A DNA stretch of 16,029 nucleotides, taken from contig CAJVYJ010000020.1 of NCBI GenBank assembly GCA_913009475.1, forward strand, positions 1 through 16,029. The letters run 5' to 3'. Under the pieces are notes generated by a model. The model searched no databases, was not told the origin of the DNA, and saw nothing but the letters and a program-made list of their open reading frames with translations. The position numbers and the translations under genes are program-made. This DNA comes from an uncultured Actinomycetes bacterium (GTDB lineage Bacteria; Actinomycetota; Aquicultoria; CAJVYJ01). This document shows positions 5,181-12,557 of this stretch, in pieces (the stretch's first letter is position 1; each line of letters starts with the position of its first letter).

Positions 5181-7604
5181 TTATAATACCCAGCTTGGGT
5201 CTACGTCAACTATAACCTTGTGGCTTTTATCGCCACTGAAAACAGGCGCCCAATTAGCTGATATAAGCGATTTTATCATAACCGGATTTTTAGTTGTTAA
5301 AAATAAATGCCAACGACGGTTCTGCTTTAATTTAGCAATCGGTGCGGGTCCGGGGCCGTAAATAACTGTCTTATCATCATTAATATTTTGATGAAGAAAT
5401 GATGATATTATCTTAGCTCTTGCTTCTACTTTCTCTTCATTGGGACCGGAAATGACGATATTTATCATCTTACTGAAAGGCGGATAATCGGTGCCCGCGC
5501 GAAATGCTAATTCCTGGGTATAGAATTTGTCCGCGTCACCCGCGGCAACGGCCTGAATCACGTAATGATTTGGTAGGTACGTCTGTATGATTACCCGGCC
5601 GGGATATTCACCCCGACCGGAGCGGCCCGAGACTTGCATTAAAAGTTGGAAGGTCCTTTCAGCGGCTCTAAAGTCGGGTAAGTTAAGAGACAAATCAGCA
5701 TTGATAACACCGATTAAACTGACTTCGGGAAAGTCCAGGCCCTTGGCGACCATCTGTGTCCCCAATAATATAGCCGGTGATTGTGCCGCAAAAGCAGTCA
5801 GATGGCGTCGATGCGCTCCTTTGGTGGTTGTGGTATCGGCATCCATCCTGATTAAAGGGATATTAGGAAATAATTTCTTGAGCTCACTTTCAACTTTTTC
5901 CGTTCCTGTTCCTGAGTATTTTAATTTTAAACTACCGCATTTAGGGCAATATGGAGCCGCTGGTCGACTATAACCGCAATGATGACACTGAAGTCGCCGA
6001 CCTTCATAATGATAAGTCAAAGAGATGGAGCAATTTTTACATTTTGCTACATAGCCGCAGTCTTTGCAGAGCAAGAAAGAAGAATAACCCCGTCGGTTAA
6101 GAAATATTATCATCTTTTGTCTTTTATTGACGCACACTTGCATTGATTCTCTTAATTTGTCACTGAATATTGTATAATTATCCCGTTCGTGCTCAGCTCT
6201 CATGTCAACAATCTCCACGGCCGGCATTTTACGATTCAATACGCGTTTGGGTAAGCTTAGATATTTCACTTCACCGTCTTTAACTTTTAGCTTTGTCTCC
6301 AAAGAAGGAGTGGCGCTGCCCGCCACTAAAACAGCTTCGTGAATAGCTGCCAATTTTACGGCGGTTTCTCTCACATGGTACCTGGGGCTCCGATTTTGTT
6401 TATAGCTGGTCTCATGCTCCTCATCAATAATTATCAATCCGGGATTTTTAAGCGGCGCAAACAAGGCGGACCTGGGCCCAATTACAATCGAGGCTTCACC
6501 ATGATAAATATTTTGCCATTGATCATATCTTTCGCCCAAGCTTAAGCCACTGTGAAGAACAGCGACCTCATCGTTAAAGTGGTATCTAAACCTATCGGTA
6601 AGTTGCGGAGTCAACGCGATTTCCGGTACCAGAACAATAGCACTAAGGTTGTTTTTGATTGCCTCTTTTATTGCTTCTATGTATACCTCGGTCTTGCCGC
6701 TGCCGGTCACACCTTCAAGCAAGTATACTAAATGCCTATGTGCCTTAATAGCTTTCTTTATCTCAACTATAGCTCTATCCTGAAATGGAGTTAGTTTTTT
6801 AATATCTTCTTGTCTATTAATAGGCAAATCGACCCGGTAACGCTGCTCATCCCGATAAGTAAATGAGACTAAACCTTTGGAATGCAAACTTTTTAAAGTG
6901 GCTGACGCGGCATGACAGTTTTTTAGCACCGACCCGGCATCAATAAGCCGGCCTTGTCTTGCGGTCAAATAGTTCAAAATCATCTTCTGTTTTTTTCCGT
7001 TTATCTTGGCCGATGATTCTCTGTAATCTGAAGCCAGCGACACCATTTTAATTTGTTTCTTTTTTATTCTTGGCTCCACTAGAGCATAACTCTTGCGCAG
7101 ATAGCCGCGGCTGATTAAATCATTTATTTCTTTGGATGTCATCAATTTCATTAATCTATTTTTATCCCAGTCGCTTCCCGCTTTTAACAAGCCCGCTATT
7201 TTCCGATGCTGCTTGTCATCTTGACTATAATCATCTTTCGGTATTATCGAATATTTCTCTTTTAAGCGTCTTACGCGACCGGGGGGCAAGGCTAATTTGA
7301 TACATTCACTAAGCGGCGACAGATAGTAATCGGACATCCAATAAAAGAGTTGCATCATTTTTGGAGAGATAACGGGAGGTTCGTCAAGTACGTCAATAAT
7401 TTCTTTTAATCGCGGGCGACGGCCAACAACATTAACCTTGATGACATAACCGATCAACCTTCTGTTTGTAAAGGGCACAATTATAGTTGATCCAATTGTT
7501 ATATATGGCTTTAGTTTTTTGGGAATTAGATATTGATAACTTAAATTGTCGGTTTTAATCGGTAAATCAACAATTACTTCGGCAATATTTTGCCTCTCAT
7601 CCAT
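5181..7604 (-). CDS. priA: Primosomal replication-restart helicase PriA
   Basis: The 807-residue superfamily 2 helicase reloads the replisome at stalled forks. The N-terminal 3' DNA-binding domain (about 1-100) and a winged-helix part (about 110-260) precede the helicase core. Visible motifs are Walker A GVTGSGKTE (298-306), DEEH (394-397), GSATPS (429-434), GTQMVAKGLDFP (615-626) and SGRSGRG (659-665). Eight zinc-binding cysteines are present between the helicase lobes: 513, 516, 522, 525, 540, 543, 553 and 556. Both the ATPase and the zinc module look intact, unlike the degenerate PriA of many high-GC actinobacteria, which lacks helicase motifs. The start is ATG at 7604, 12 bases after metK, with no clear Shine-Dalgarno, so it may depend on coupling to metK. 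Confidence 0.97.
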   Translation of the reverse strand: MDERQNIAEVIVDLPIKTDNLSYQYLIPKKLKPYITIGSTIIVPFTNRRLIGYVIKVNVVGRRPRLKEIIDVLDEPPVISPKMMQLFYWMSDYYLSPLSECIKLALPPGRVRRLKEKYSIIPKDDYSQDDKQHRKIAGLLKAGSDWDKNRLMKLMTSKEINDLISRGYLRKSYALVEPRIKKKQIKMVSLASDYRESSAKINGKKQKMILNYLTARQGRLIDAGSVLKNCHAASATLKSLHSKGLVSFTYRDEQRYRVDLPINRQEDIKKLTPFQDRAIVEIKKAIKAHRHLVYLLEGVTGSGKTEVYIEAIKEAIKNNLSAIVLVPEIALTPQLTDRFRYHFNDEVAVLHSGLSLGERYDQWQNIYHGEASIVIGPRSALFAPLKNPGLIIIDEEHETSYKQNRSPRYHVRETAVKLAAIHEAVLVAGSATPSLETKLKVKDGEVKYLSLPKRVLNRKMPAVEIVDMRAEHERDNYTIFSDKLRESMQVCVNKRQKMIIFLNRRGYSSFLLCKDCGYVAKCKNCSISLTYHYEGRRLQCHHCGYSRPAAPYCPKCGSLKLKYSGTGTEKVESELKKLFPNIPLIRMDADTTTTKGAHRRHLTAFAAQSPAILLGTQMVAKGLDFPEVSLIGVINADLSLNLPDFRAAERTFQLLMQVSGRSGRGEYPGRVIIQTYLPNHYVIQAVAAGDADKFYTQELAFRAGTDYPPFSKMINIVISGPNEEKVEARAKIISSFLHQNINDDKTVIYGPGPAPIAKLKQNRRWHLFLTTKNPVMIKSLISANWAPVFSGDKSHKVIVDVDPSWVL

Positions 7605-7616
7605 TGGCGATAAGCA

Positions 7617-8828
7617 TTAAAGACCAGCGCTGCGTTTTAAAGCAGCCGCCTTGTCTGTCTTCTCCCAAGTGAAGTCTTCATCGGTACGACCAAAATGCCC
7701 GTAGGCAGCCGTTTTTTTATAAATAGGCCGCCGTAAACGCAAATCTCTGATGATGGCTGCCGGCCTTAAGTCGAAATGCTCTGATACAAGAGCTTTGATT
7801 TTATCGTTATCGATTTTTTCCGTGCCGAAGGTCTCGATCATTATAGAAACAGGGTGAGCTACACCTATAACGTAGGCAATCTCTATTTCACATTTATCCG
7901 CCAACCCGGCCGCGACAATATTTTTAGCGACATAGCGGGCGGCATACGCGCCTGAGCGATCGACTTTAGTAGGGTCTTTACCGGAGAAAGCGCCACCCCC
8001 GTGACGAGCCATGCCGCCATAGGTATCAACAATTATTTTTCTCCCGGTTAAGCCACAATCGCCCATCGGGCCGCCGATTACGAACTTCCCAGTTGGATTA
8101 ACCAGCAATTTTAGTGTCTTATAATCCACTAATTCTTCCGGTAAAATCGGCTTTACGATATGTTCTAAGAAATCCGGCTTCATCAAAGTATCAACCTCTA
8201 TGTTAGGTTTATGCTGAGAAGAAATGACGACCGTTTTAATCTGGTAAGGTTTACCGTCGCGATATTCAACCGTAACTTGAGTTTTTCCATCGGGCCGAAG
8301 ATACGGCAGAATATCAGCCTTGCGCACCTCAGACAAGCGACGCGCCAATTTGTGGGCCATCATGATGGGTAGAGGCATTAGTTCCGGCGTTTCTTGGCAG
8401 GCATAGCCAAACATCATACCTTGGTCACCCGCACCCAATTGGTCTAATTCAGCGTCGGTCGGCTCTCCGGTTCTCTCCTCCAAAGCATGATTAACTCCTT
8501 GAGCTATATCCGGTGATTGGGGGTCAATGGAAGTTATGATACCGCATGTCTCACAATCAAAGCCATATTTGGCCCTGGTATAACCGACGTCTCTTATTGT
8601 ATCTCGTATAATTTTTGGTATTTCCACATATGTGGTTGTAGTAATCTCACCGCCCACGACCACCATCCCGGTAGTAACCAGGGTCTCACAGGCAACGCGA
8701 CCCATGGGATCGTCTTTGTAAATTGAGTCAAGGATGGCATCTGATATTTGATCGGCTATCTTATCGGGATGACCTTCTGTAACTGATTCTGAAGTAAATA
8801 GATATTGTTCCGCGGCGCTATTGCTCAT
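7617..8828 (-). CDS. metK: S-adenosylmethionine synthetase (methionine adenosyltransferase)
   Basis: The 403-residue enzyme makes SAM from ATP and methionine. GHPDK (19-23), GAGDQGMMFGYA (132-143) and the phosphate-binding GGGAFSGKD (277-285) are all present, and the length is typical. The ATG at 8828 has AGGAGG (8833-8838) 4 bases upstream, a strong site that decides the start. The gene has its own promoter and a SAM-I riboswitch (8871-9014), so its expression should fall when SAM is abundant. It is the first gene of a tight run that continues with priA after 12 bases. A metK between coaBC and priA is the usual actinobacterial order. Confidence 0.98.
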   Translation of the reverse strand: MSNSAAEQYLFTSESVTEGHPDKIADQISDAILDSIYKDDPMGRVACETLVTTGMVVVGGEITTTTYVEIPKIIRDTIRDVGYTRAKYGFDCETCGIITSIDPQSPDIAQGVNHALEERTGEPTDAELDQLGAGDQGMMFGYACQETPELMPLPIMMAHKLARRLSEVRKADILPYLRPDGKTQVTVEYRDGKPYQIKTVVISSQHKPNIEVDTLMKPDFLEHIVKPILPEELVDYKTLKLLVNPTGKFVIGGPMGDCGLTGRKIIVDTYGGMARHGGGAFSGKDPTKVDRSGAYAARYVAKNIVAAGLADKCEIEIAYVIGVAHPVSIMIETFGTEKIDNDKIKALVSEHFDLRPAAIIRDLRLRRPIYKKTAAYGHFGRTDEDFTWEKTDKAAALKRSAGL

Positions 8829-8870
8829 TTATCCTCCTAGGATTATAAAGTAATAATAAATCATATAAAT

Positions 8871-8899
8871 AAAAAAACCTTCCTCATAAGAAAAGAAGG
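8871..8899 (-). terminator. SAM riboswitch intrinsic terminator
   Basis: On the minus strand CCTTC pairs with GAAGG, with up to three further weak pairs, and seven T follow (8871-8877). The terminator loop contains TCTTAT (8886-8891), which is complementary to ATAAGA in the 3' strand of the riboswitch P1 stem (8917-8922). When SAM is absent that pairing can form an antiterminator. When SAM holds P1 closed, the terminator forms and stops transcription before metK. Confidence 0.85.
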
Positions 8900-8915
8900 C
8901 CGACGCTTAAATGCC

Positions 8916-9014
8916 CTCTTATCTCTCAGGTGTCCCTCTGCAGGAATTTGCACCCGCCCTAAGCGGGTTGCCGAGGTTTCATCGGGCCAGTCCCTCCACC
9001 TCTCTGGATAAGAG
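8916..9014 (-). ncRNA. SAM-I (S-box) riboswitch aptamer upstream of metK
   Basis: The minus strand carries the S-box signature. P1 pairs CTCTTATC (9007-9014) with GATAAGAG (8916-8923). Inside it come AGAGGTGGAGGGACTGGCC and GATGAAACC-CGGCAACC, the kink-turn and pseudoknot-forming core, followed by a GC-rich hairpin and the joining sequence GGGACACC leading back to P1. The aptamer is about 99 bases, normal for SAM-I. It controls metK by SAM-induced termination, and through the run also priA, def, fmt, the peptidase gene and rsmB. Confidence 0.95.
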
Positions 9015-9035
9015 AAAATATTTTATATATAATTG

Positions 9036-9064
9036 AAGATAGCAAACCCCTACTACTACGTCAA
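9036..9064 (-). promoter_or_regulatory. Putative metK promoter overlapping the coaBC stop
   Basis: On the minus strand TTGACG (9059-9064) is separated by 17 bases from TATCTT (9036-9041). The TGA of the -35 box is the stop codon of coaBC. A start near 9029 would place the riboswitch P1 about 15 bases into the transcript, which fits. No terminator separates coaBC from this point, so read-through from upstream would also meet the riboswitch. Confidence 0.55.
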
Positions 9065-10245
9065 GTATTACTGATGATAGCGGATAGGCGGTCGATAATG
9101 ATATCCGCCAGTTCTCTTTTTGTCATTAATGGTAACGGTTCTATATCATTATTGGAAATAATTACCGCTTGATTATTATTTGAGGCGAATCCGCCGGCCC
9201 TTTGGTTAATATCGTTTGCGATGATAAAATCCAGATTCTTTGCGACTAATTTTTTTTGAGCATTGGAAATCAAGTCATCAGCTTCAGCGGCAAAACCTAT
9301 CAGGACCTGGCTTTCTTTGCTCTTACCAAGCTCTTCGAGAATATCAACATTAGGCTCAAGTCTTAATATTAGTGGTTTATTGTTCTTCTTTATCTTGCTG
9401 CTGCAAGTGTTGGCGACATGATAGTCGCTAACCGCGGCCGACATTATCACTGCGTCCGCCTCGGCAAACCCTTCCAGCACCGCTTGGTGCATATCGGCGG
9501 CAGTTCTTACATTTACCAATCTTACCCCGGGTGCCGTTAACTCCGACGGTGGAGCTATTAACGTCACTTCCGCACCCCTGGCCTTAGCCGCTTCAGCCAG
9601 TGCGTATCCCATTTTGCCGGACGAGCGATTACCGATGAAACGAATGCTATCGATTATTTCTTCTGTTCCACCGGCTGTAATTATTATATGTTTATTAGCT
9701 AATTGATTTTGTCTGATGAAAAAGTCCCGCAAATAATTGATGATCTCATCGGGTTCCGCCATGCGGCCAATACCCGTGTCACCGCAAGCTAAAGCACCTA
9801 TCCGCGGACCGATAAAAAGCACTCCTCTGCCTCGAAGTAACGCGACATTTGCTTGCGTCGCCTTATTTAACCACATGCGCTCATTCATAGCCGGTGCGAT
9901 AAACAACGGACACTTAGCGGCCAAAACTATCGAAGTCAAAGCATTATCGCCGATTCCGTTTGCTAATTTCGCTATGGTGTTGGCTGTTGCCGGAGCTATT
10001 ATAATACAGTCAGCGTGGGCGGTTATATTAATGTGAGTAATATCCCCCGAGCTGAAGAGATCGGTAACGGTTGTATGACCGGAAATAGCGCTAAAAGACA
10101 GTGGAGTAACAAACGCAGTGGCCGCCTTAGTCATAACGACCTTAATATTAGTTTTAGCCTGAGATAATCTCGATGCCAGATCAACTGCTTTATAAGCGGC
10201 AATGCTGCCGCTGACACCAAGGATTATTTGTTTATTTCTCAACAT
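9061..10245 (-). CDS. coaBC: Bifunctional phosphopantothenoylcysteine decarboxylase/synthetase
   Basis: The 394-residue fusion carries out two coenzyme A steps, joining 4'-phosphopantothenate to cysteine (CoaB) and decarboxylating the product (CoaC). The N-terminal flavin-dependent CoaC half shows GVSGSIAAYKA (10-20), His71 in ITHINIT, PAMN (118-121) and Cys154 in the substrate-clamp region ACGDTGIGRM. The C-terminal CoaB half shows TAGGT (190-194), the Asn206 region GNRSSGKMG (205-213), AAVSDY (270-275) and the basic KIKK (284-287). The length is typical of Dfp proteins. The ATG at 10245 has only a weak ribosome-binding site and lies 13 bases after rpoZ. The stop codon forms part of the metK promoter. 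Confidence 0.97.
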   Translation of the reverse strand: MLRNKQIILGVSGSIAAYKAVDLASRLSQAKTNIKVVMTKAATAFVTPLSFSAISGHTTVTDLFSSGDITHINITAHADCIIIAPATANTIAKLANGIGDNALTSIVLAAKCPLFIAPAMNERMWLNKATQANVALLRGRGVLFIGPRIGALACGDTGIGRMAEPDEIINYLRDFFIRQNQLANKHIIITAGGTEEIIDSIRFIGNRSSGKMGYALAEAAKARGAEVTLIAPPSELTAPGVRLVNVRTAADMHQAVLEGFAEADAVIMSAAVSDYHVANTCSSKIKKNNKPLILRLEPNVDILEELGKSKESQVLIGFAAEADDLISNAQKKLVAKNLDFIIANDINQRAGGFASNNNQAVIISNNDIEPLPLMTKRELADIIIDRLSAIISNT

Positions 10246-10258
10246 TTTCTACTATTTA

Positions 10259-10498
10259 CTATTTATTAGCATCTGCTTCAGCCGTATAAGTAATATCGCC
10301 TTCAGCGATTTCCTTAAAGGCGATTGTAAGGGGTTTTTCCATGGCCATTTCAATTCGCGGACCCTTAACATGAGTAAGCTCACCCTTTTTTAAGCCTATT
10401 AAATATTTATTGATTTCACGAGCACGCTTGGAAGCTAAAATAACCAAAGTAAACCGATTTTTAACATTATCACTAAGCTTATCAATATTTTTATACAT
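10259..10498 (-). CDS. rpoZ: DNA-directed RNA polymerase omega subunit
   Basis: The 79-residue protein matches the omega subunit, which helps beta' fold and join RNA polymerase. The conserved core NRFTLVILASKRAREIN lies at about 14-30. The second helix region, GPRIEMAMEKPLTIAFKEIA, follows at about 46-65, and the tail is acidic and short. The ATG at 10498 follows GGAGG by 4-5 bases. It lies 52 bases after gmk and 13 before coaBC, the near-universal gmk-rpoZ-coaBC order. The gap before it holds a hairpin (10514-10537). Confidence 0.93.
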   Translation of the reverse strand: MYKNIDKLSDNVKNRFTLVILASKRAREINKYLIGLKKGELTHVKGPRIEMAMEKPLTIAFKEIAEGDITYTAEADANK

Positions 10499-10513
10499 TG
10501 GTCCTCCACTTTA

Positions 10514-10537
10514 CTCAAGTCAGCCGCAGCTCTTGAG
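10514..10537 (-). repeat. Hairpin in the gmk-rpoZ gap
   Basis: On the minus strand CTCAAGAGC can pair with GCT-ga-CTTGAG, giving nine pairs with a TGCG tetraloop and a 2-base bulge. It lies just upstream of the rpoZ ribosome-binding site. A second small palindrome, GAGAT-atta-ATCTC, overlaps it at 10536-10549. There is no T-run downstream, so it is not a terminator. An mRNA processing or stability role is possible. Confidence 0.35.
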
Positions 10538-10550
10538 ATTAATATCTCAT

Positions 10551-11117
10551 TTAATTACGATATATATTAATTATACCCACCAACTGGTCAACAGCAGCTT
10601 CTATGTCTTTGTTAATAATTTTATAATCGAACTCATCAGCCGCTCTCATCTCATCTGCGGCTATATCTAAGCGTTTTCTGAGGTCAGCTTCTGTTTCAGT
10701 GTTTCTCAGAGTCAATCTTCGTTCAAGTTCGGAGATATCGGGCGGCAATATGAATATAAAAACCGCTTTTTCATCAAGGTTTTGCTTTACCTGTCGCGCG
10801 CCTTGAACATCGATTTCTAAAATGACATCTACGCCTGCCTCGAGCTTATTTAAAACTGTCTTCTTCAGAGTACCATACCTATATCCGTATAACGGCGCCC
10901 ACTCTAAAAACTGCTCAGTTTCAACAAAATCGCCAAATTCTTTCTCGCTTATAAAATAGTAATCAATGCCTTCTTTTTCGTTCGGTCTCTTTAGTCTGGT
11001 GGTCGCGGAGACCGAGTAAAAAAGATTAGGGACTCTCTGCATTAATTTTTTAACAAGAGTCCCCTTCCCGGAACCGGAAGGTCCCGCTATTACATATAAT
11101 ATGCCCCTTCTAGACAT
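10551..11117 (-). CDS. gmk: Guanylate kinase
   Basis: The 188-residue enzyme phosphorylates GMP to GDP using ATP. The P-loop AGPSGSGKGTL is at 11-21. The GMP-binding region SVSATTRLKRPNEKEG-DYYF lies at about 35-55, followed by LEIDVQGARQVK and the lid helix with RLTLRNTETEADLRKRL. It starts with ATG at 11117, 10 bases after mihF, and lacks an obvious Shine-Dalgarno, so translational coupling is likely. Length and motifs are normal. Confidence 0.97.
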   Translation of the reverse strand: MSRRGILYVIAGPSGSGKGTLVKKLMQRVPNLFYSVSATTRLKRPNEKEGIDYYFISEKEFGDFVETEQFLEWAPLYGYRYGTLKKTVLNKLEAGVDVILEIDVQGARQVKQNLDEKAVFIFILPPDISELERRLTLRNTETEADLRKRLDIAADEMRAADEFDYKIINKDIEAAVDQLVGIINIYRN

Positions 11118-11127
11118 ATTCTTTTAT

Positions 11128-11436
11128 TTAAGAAAATTCTTTTAATAAGTTCTTTCTTTGATTAGAGCCTAATCCTTGCACCCGTCTAGTAGTGCTTATC
11201 TTTAAATCTTCCATCTTTTTCGCGGCTCTGGCTTTGCCAACACCGGGCAATGATTCCAGTAAATTGCCGACTTTCATTCTGCCGACAATGGGATCGCCGG
11301 ATTTATTCAATACTTCTTCTAAGGTCACTTTCCCACCCTTTAATTTCTTTTTTAATTCCGCTCTTGCCTGCCTGGCTTCGGCGGCTTTCTTAAGTGCTGC
11401 TCTTCTCTGTTCATCGGTTAAATTTGGTAACGGCAT
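11128..11436 (-). CDS. mihF: Actinobacterial-type integration host factor (mIHF)
   Basis: The 102-residue nucleoid protein is of the mycobacterial IHF type, which is unrelated to the HU-like IHF of proteobacteria. It binds and bends DNA through a helix-two-turn-helix module, seen here as LLESLPGVGKARAAKKMEDL (59-78) followed by RRVQGLGSNQ (84-93). The N-terminal half is a long basic helix (LTDEQRRAALKKAAEARQAR). An ATG five codons earlier (11451) lies inside and upstream of the AGGAGG site. The ATG at 11436 has that site 6-7 bases upstream and gives the family start MPLPNLTDEQ, so it is chosen. Its place directly before gmk is the classic actinobacterial arrangement and the best taxonomic clue in the window. 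Confidence 0.93.
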   Translation of the reverse strand: MPLPNLTDEQRRAALKKAAEARQARAELKKKLKGGKVTLEEVLNKSGDPIVGRMKVGNLLESLPGVGKARAAKKMEDLKISTTRRVQGLGSNQRKNLLKEFS

Positions 11437-11548
11437 ACTTTTCCTCCTCATATTTTAATGATATTCAATGCACCTAACATTTTTTCATTTAATACATAAA
11501 TCTCCCACTACGGCAAACCTTGTGAACTCACCTCCATAAAATAATTTT
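11437..11548 (-). promoter_or_regulatory. Leader of the mihF-gmk-rpoZ-coaBC run
   Basis: About 110 bases separate the predicted transcription start from the mihF ATG. The leader has a strong Shine-Dalgarno-like GGAGGTGA (11528-11535) that is not followed by a useful gene; frames near it give only 2-9 codons. The proper mihF site AGGAGG comes about 85 bases later. It may hold a leader peptide or a protein-binding RNA element, but no clear hairpin or terminator is seen. Confidence 0.35.
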
Positions 11549-11554
11549 CTTAAA

Positions 11555-11583
11555 TATTTAGTGTGACAGCACTTTTAATCCAA
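11555..11583 (-). promoter_or_regulatory. Putative promoter of the mihF run
   Basis: On the minus strand TTGGAT (11578-11583) is followed after 17 bases by TAAATA (11555-11560). It starts 9 bases beyond the rluD stop codon. The boxes are good but not perfect matches. Confidence 0.45.
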
Positions 11584-11591
11584 AAAACGTA

Positions 11592-12557
11592 TTAATTATC
11601 GCCTTTAAGTATTTGCTTGTCAAATATCTTATTTATTATTTTTAAGGCACAGGCTAAATCATCAGGTAATCGACTAATCAACTTCATTTTTTCTCCTGAT
11701 ACCGGATGCTCGAATTCAAGCTTATAAGCGTGCAAAAATTGTCGACTTATACCAAGTATTTCCCCTAATTTTATCGAACCATAGATAGGGTCACCTATGA
11801 TCTTGTGGTCGATGAAACGCATGTGGACGCGGATTTGATGGGTTCTTCCCGTTACCAATGATGCTTCCAACAGAGTCATATTATCGTACGTCTTAATAAC
11901 TTGGAAGCGGGTTACAGCCGGCTTCCCATAGACACTTGTAACGGTCATTACTTTTCTATTATGTTGGCTTCGACCGATAGCCGCTCTTATCTCACCGCTC
12001 GACTCCTTGAAACTACCCGCTACTAAAACTAAATAACGTTTTTTTATTAAATGTTTTTTTAACATATCGATAAGCGAATAATAGGCTTTATCGGTCTTTG
12101 CCGCCACCAATAGTCCCGAGGTGTCTTTATCCAACCGGTGGACTATGCCCGGCCTTAACGGCCCACCGGTATTGGCTAGTGCCGTATGGGCCAGCAACGC
12201 GTTGACCAGTGTACCTCGCCTATGACCTGGCGCCGGATGTACTACCATGCCGGCTATTTTTGATATTACAATAATATCCTCGTCTTCATAAATTATATCA
12301 AGAGGTATATCCTCAGGCTCGATAGCGATTTCCGCCTCTGATTCAAGCGTATAAGCGACATAATCATTAAGAGATATTTTTCTATTCTTCTTAACTTTTT
12401 CTCCATTGAGCTCTACTTTCCCCAGGCTAATCAGATGTTGGGCGGCGTTTCTAGACCTAACCAGGCTCTGTTTTGCCAAATACCGGTCCAAGCGCAGACC
12501 GGCGTCCGCGGCGGTAACCGATATCCCTATAAGCTCATTTTCTTCTTTTTCACTCAT
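11592..12557 (-). CDS. rluD: RluD-family 23S rRNA pseudouridine synthase
   Basis: The 321-residue protein is an RluA-family pseudouridine synthase of the RluD/YlyB type. An S4 RNA-binding domain is present at about 19-65 (LRLDRYLAKQ to VELNGEKVKKNRKI). The catalytic domain has RPGIVHRLDKDTSGLL (135-150) with catalytic Asp143, then GRTHQIRVHM, which is typical of the family. By homology it would modify uridines near position 1911 of 23S rRNA; the exact target cannot be read from sequence. The ATG overlaps the lspA stop by 4 bases (ATGA), and no separate ribosome-binding site is seen. The lspA-rluD pair is common in Gram-positive bacteria. Confidence 0.93.
   Translation of the reverse strand: MSEKEENELIGISVTAADAGLRLDRYLAKQSLVRSRNAAQHLISLGKVELNGEKVKKNRKISLNDYVAYTLESEAEIAIEPEDIPLDIIYEDEDIIVISKIAGMVVHPAPGHRRGTLVNALLAHTALANTGGPLRPGIVHRLDKDTSGLLVAAKTDKAYYSLIDMLKKHLIKKRYLVLVAGSFKESSGEIRAAIGRSQHNRKVMTVTSVYGKPAVTRFQVIKTYDNMTLLEASLVTGRTHQIRVHMRFIDHKIIGDPIYGSIKLGEILGISRQFLHAYKLEFEHPVSGEKMKLISRLPDDLACALKIINKIFDKQILKGDN

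Noticed and set aside
5587..5973. A 128-residue plus-strand frame opposite priA.
   Set aside because: It is the antisense shadow of the conserved PriA helicase and zinc region, with no ribosome-binding site or recognisable domain. The same applies to the other plus-strand frames inside minus-strand genes.
9015..9045. An alternative metK promoter, TTGCTA with TAAAAT.
   Set aside because: The spacing is 14 bases, too short, and it would start transcription inside the riboswitch P1 stem. The TTGACG-17-TATCTT pair fits better.
9737..10036. A 99-residue plus-strand frame opposite coaBC.
   Set aside because: It lies entirely within the conserved CoaC half on the other strand and shows no family signature or start signal.
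10410..10670. An 86-residue plus-strand frame across the rpoZ-gmk junction.
   Set aside because: It overlaps two certain genes and the gap hairpin, has no ribosome-binding site, and its product is compositionally random.
11452..11591. A frame containing RFAVVGDLCIK on the minus strand upstream of mihF, considered as a small protein.
   Set aside because: It lacks an ATG, GTG or TTG start at a useful distance from the GGAGGTGA site and would give only a few codons from the internal GTG.
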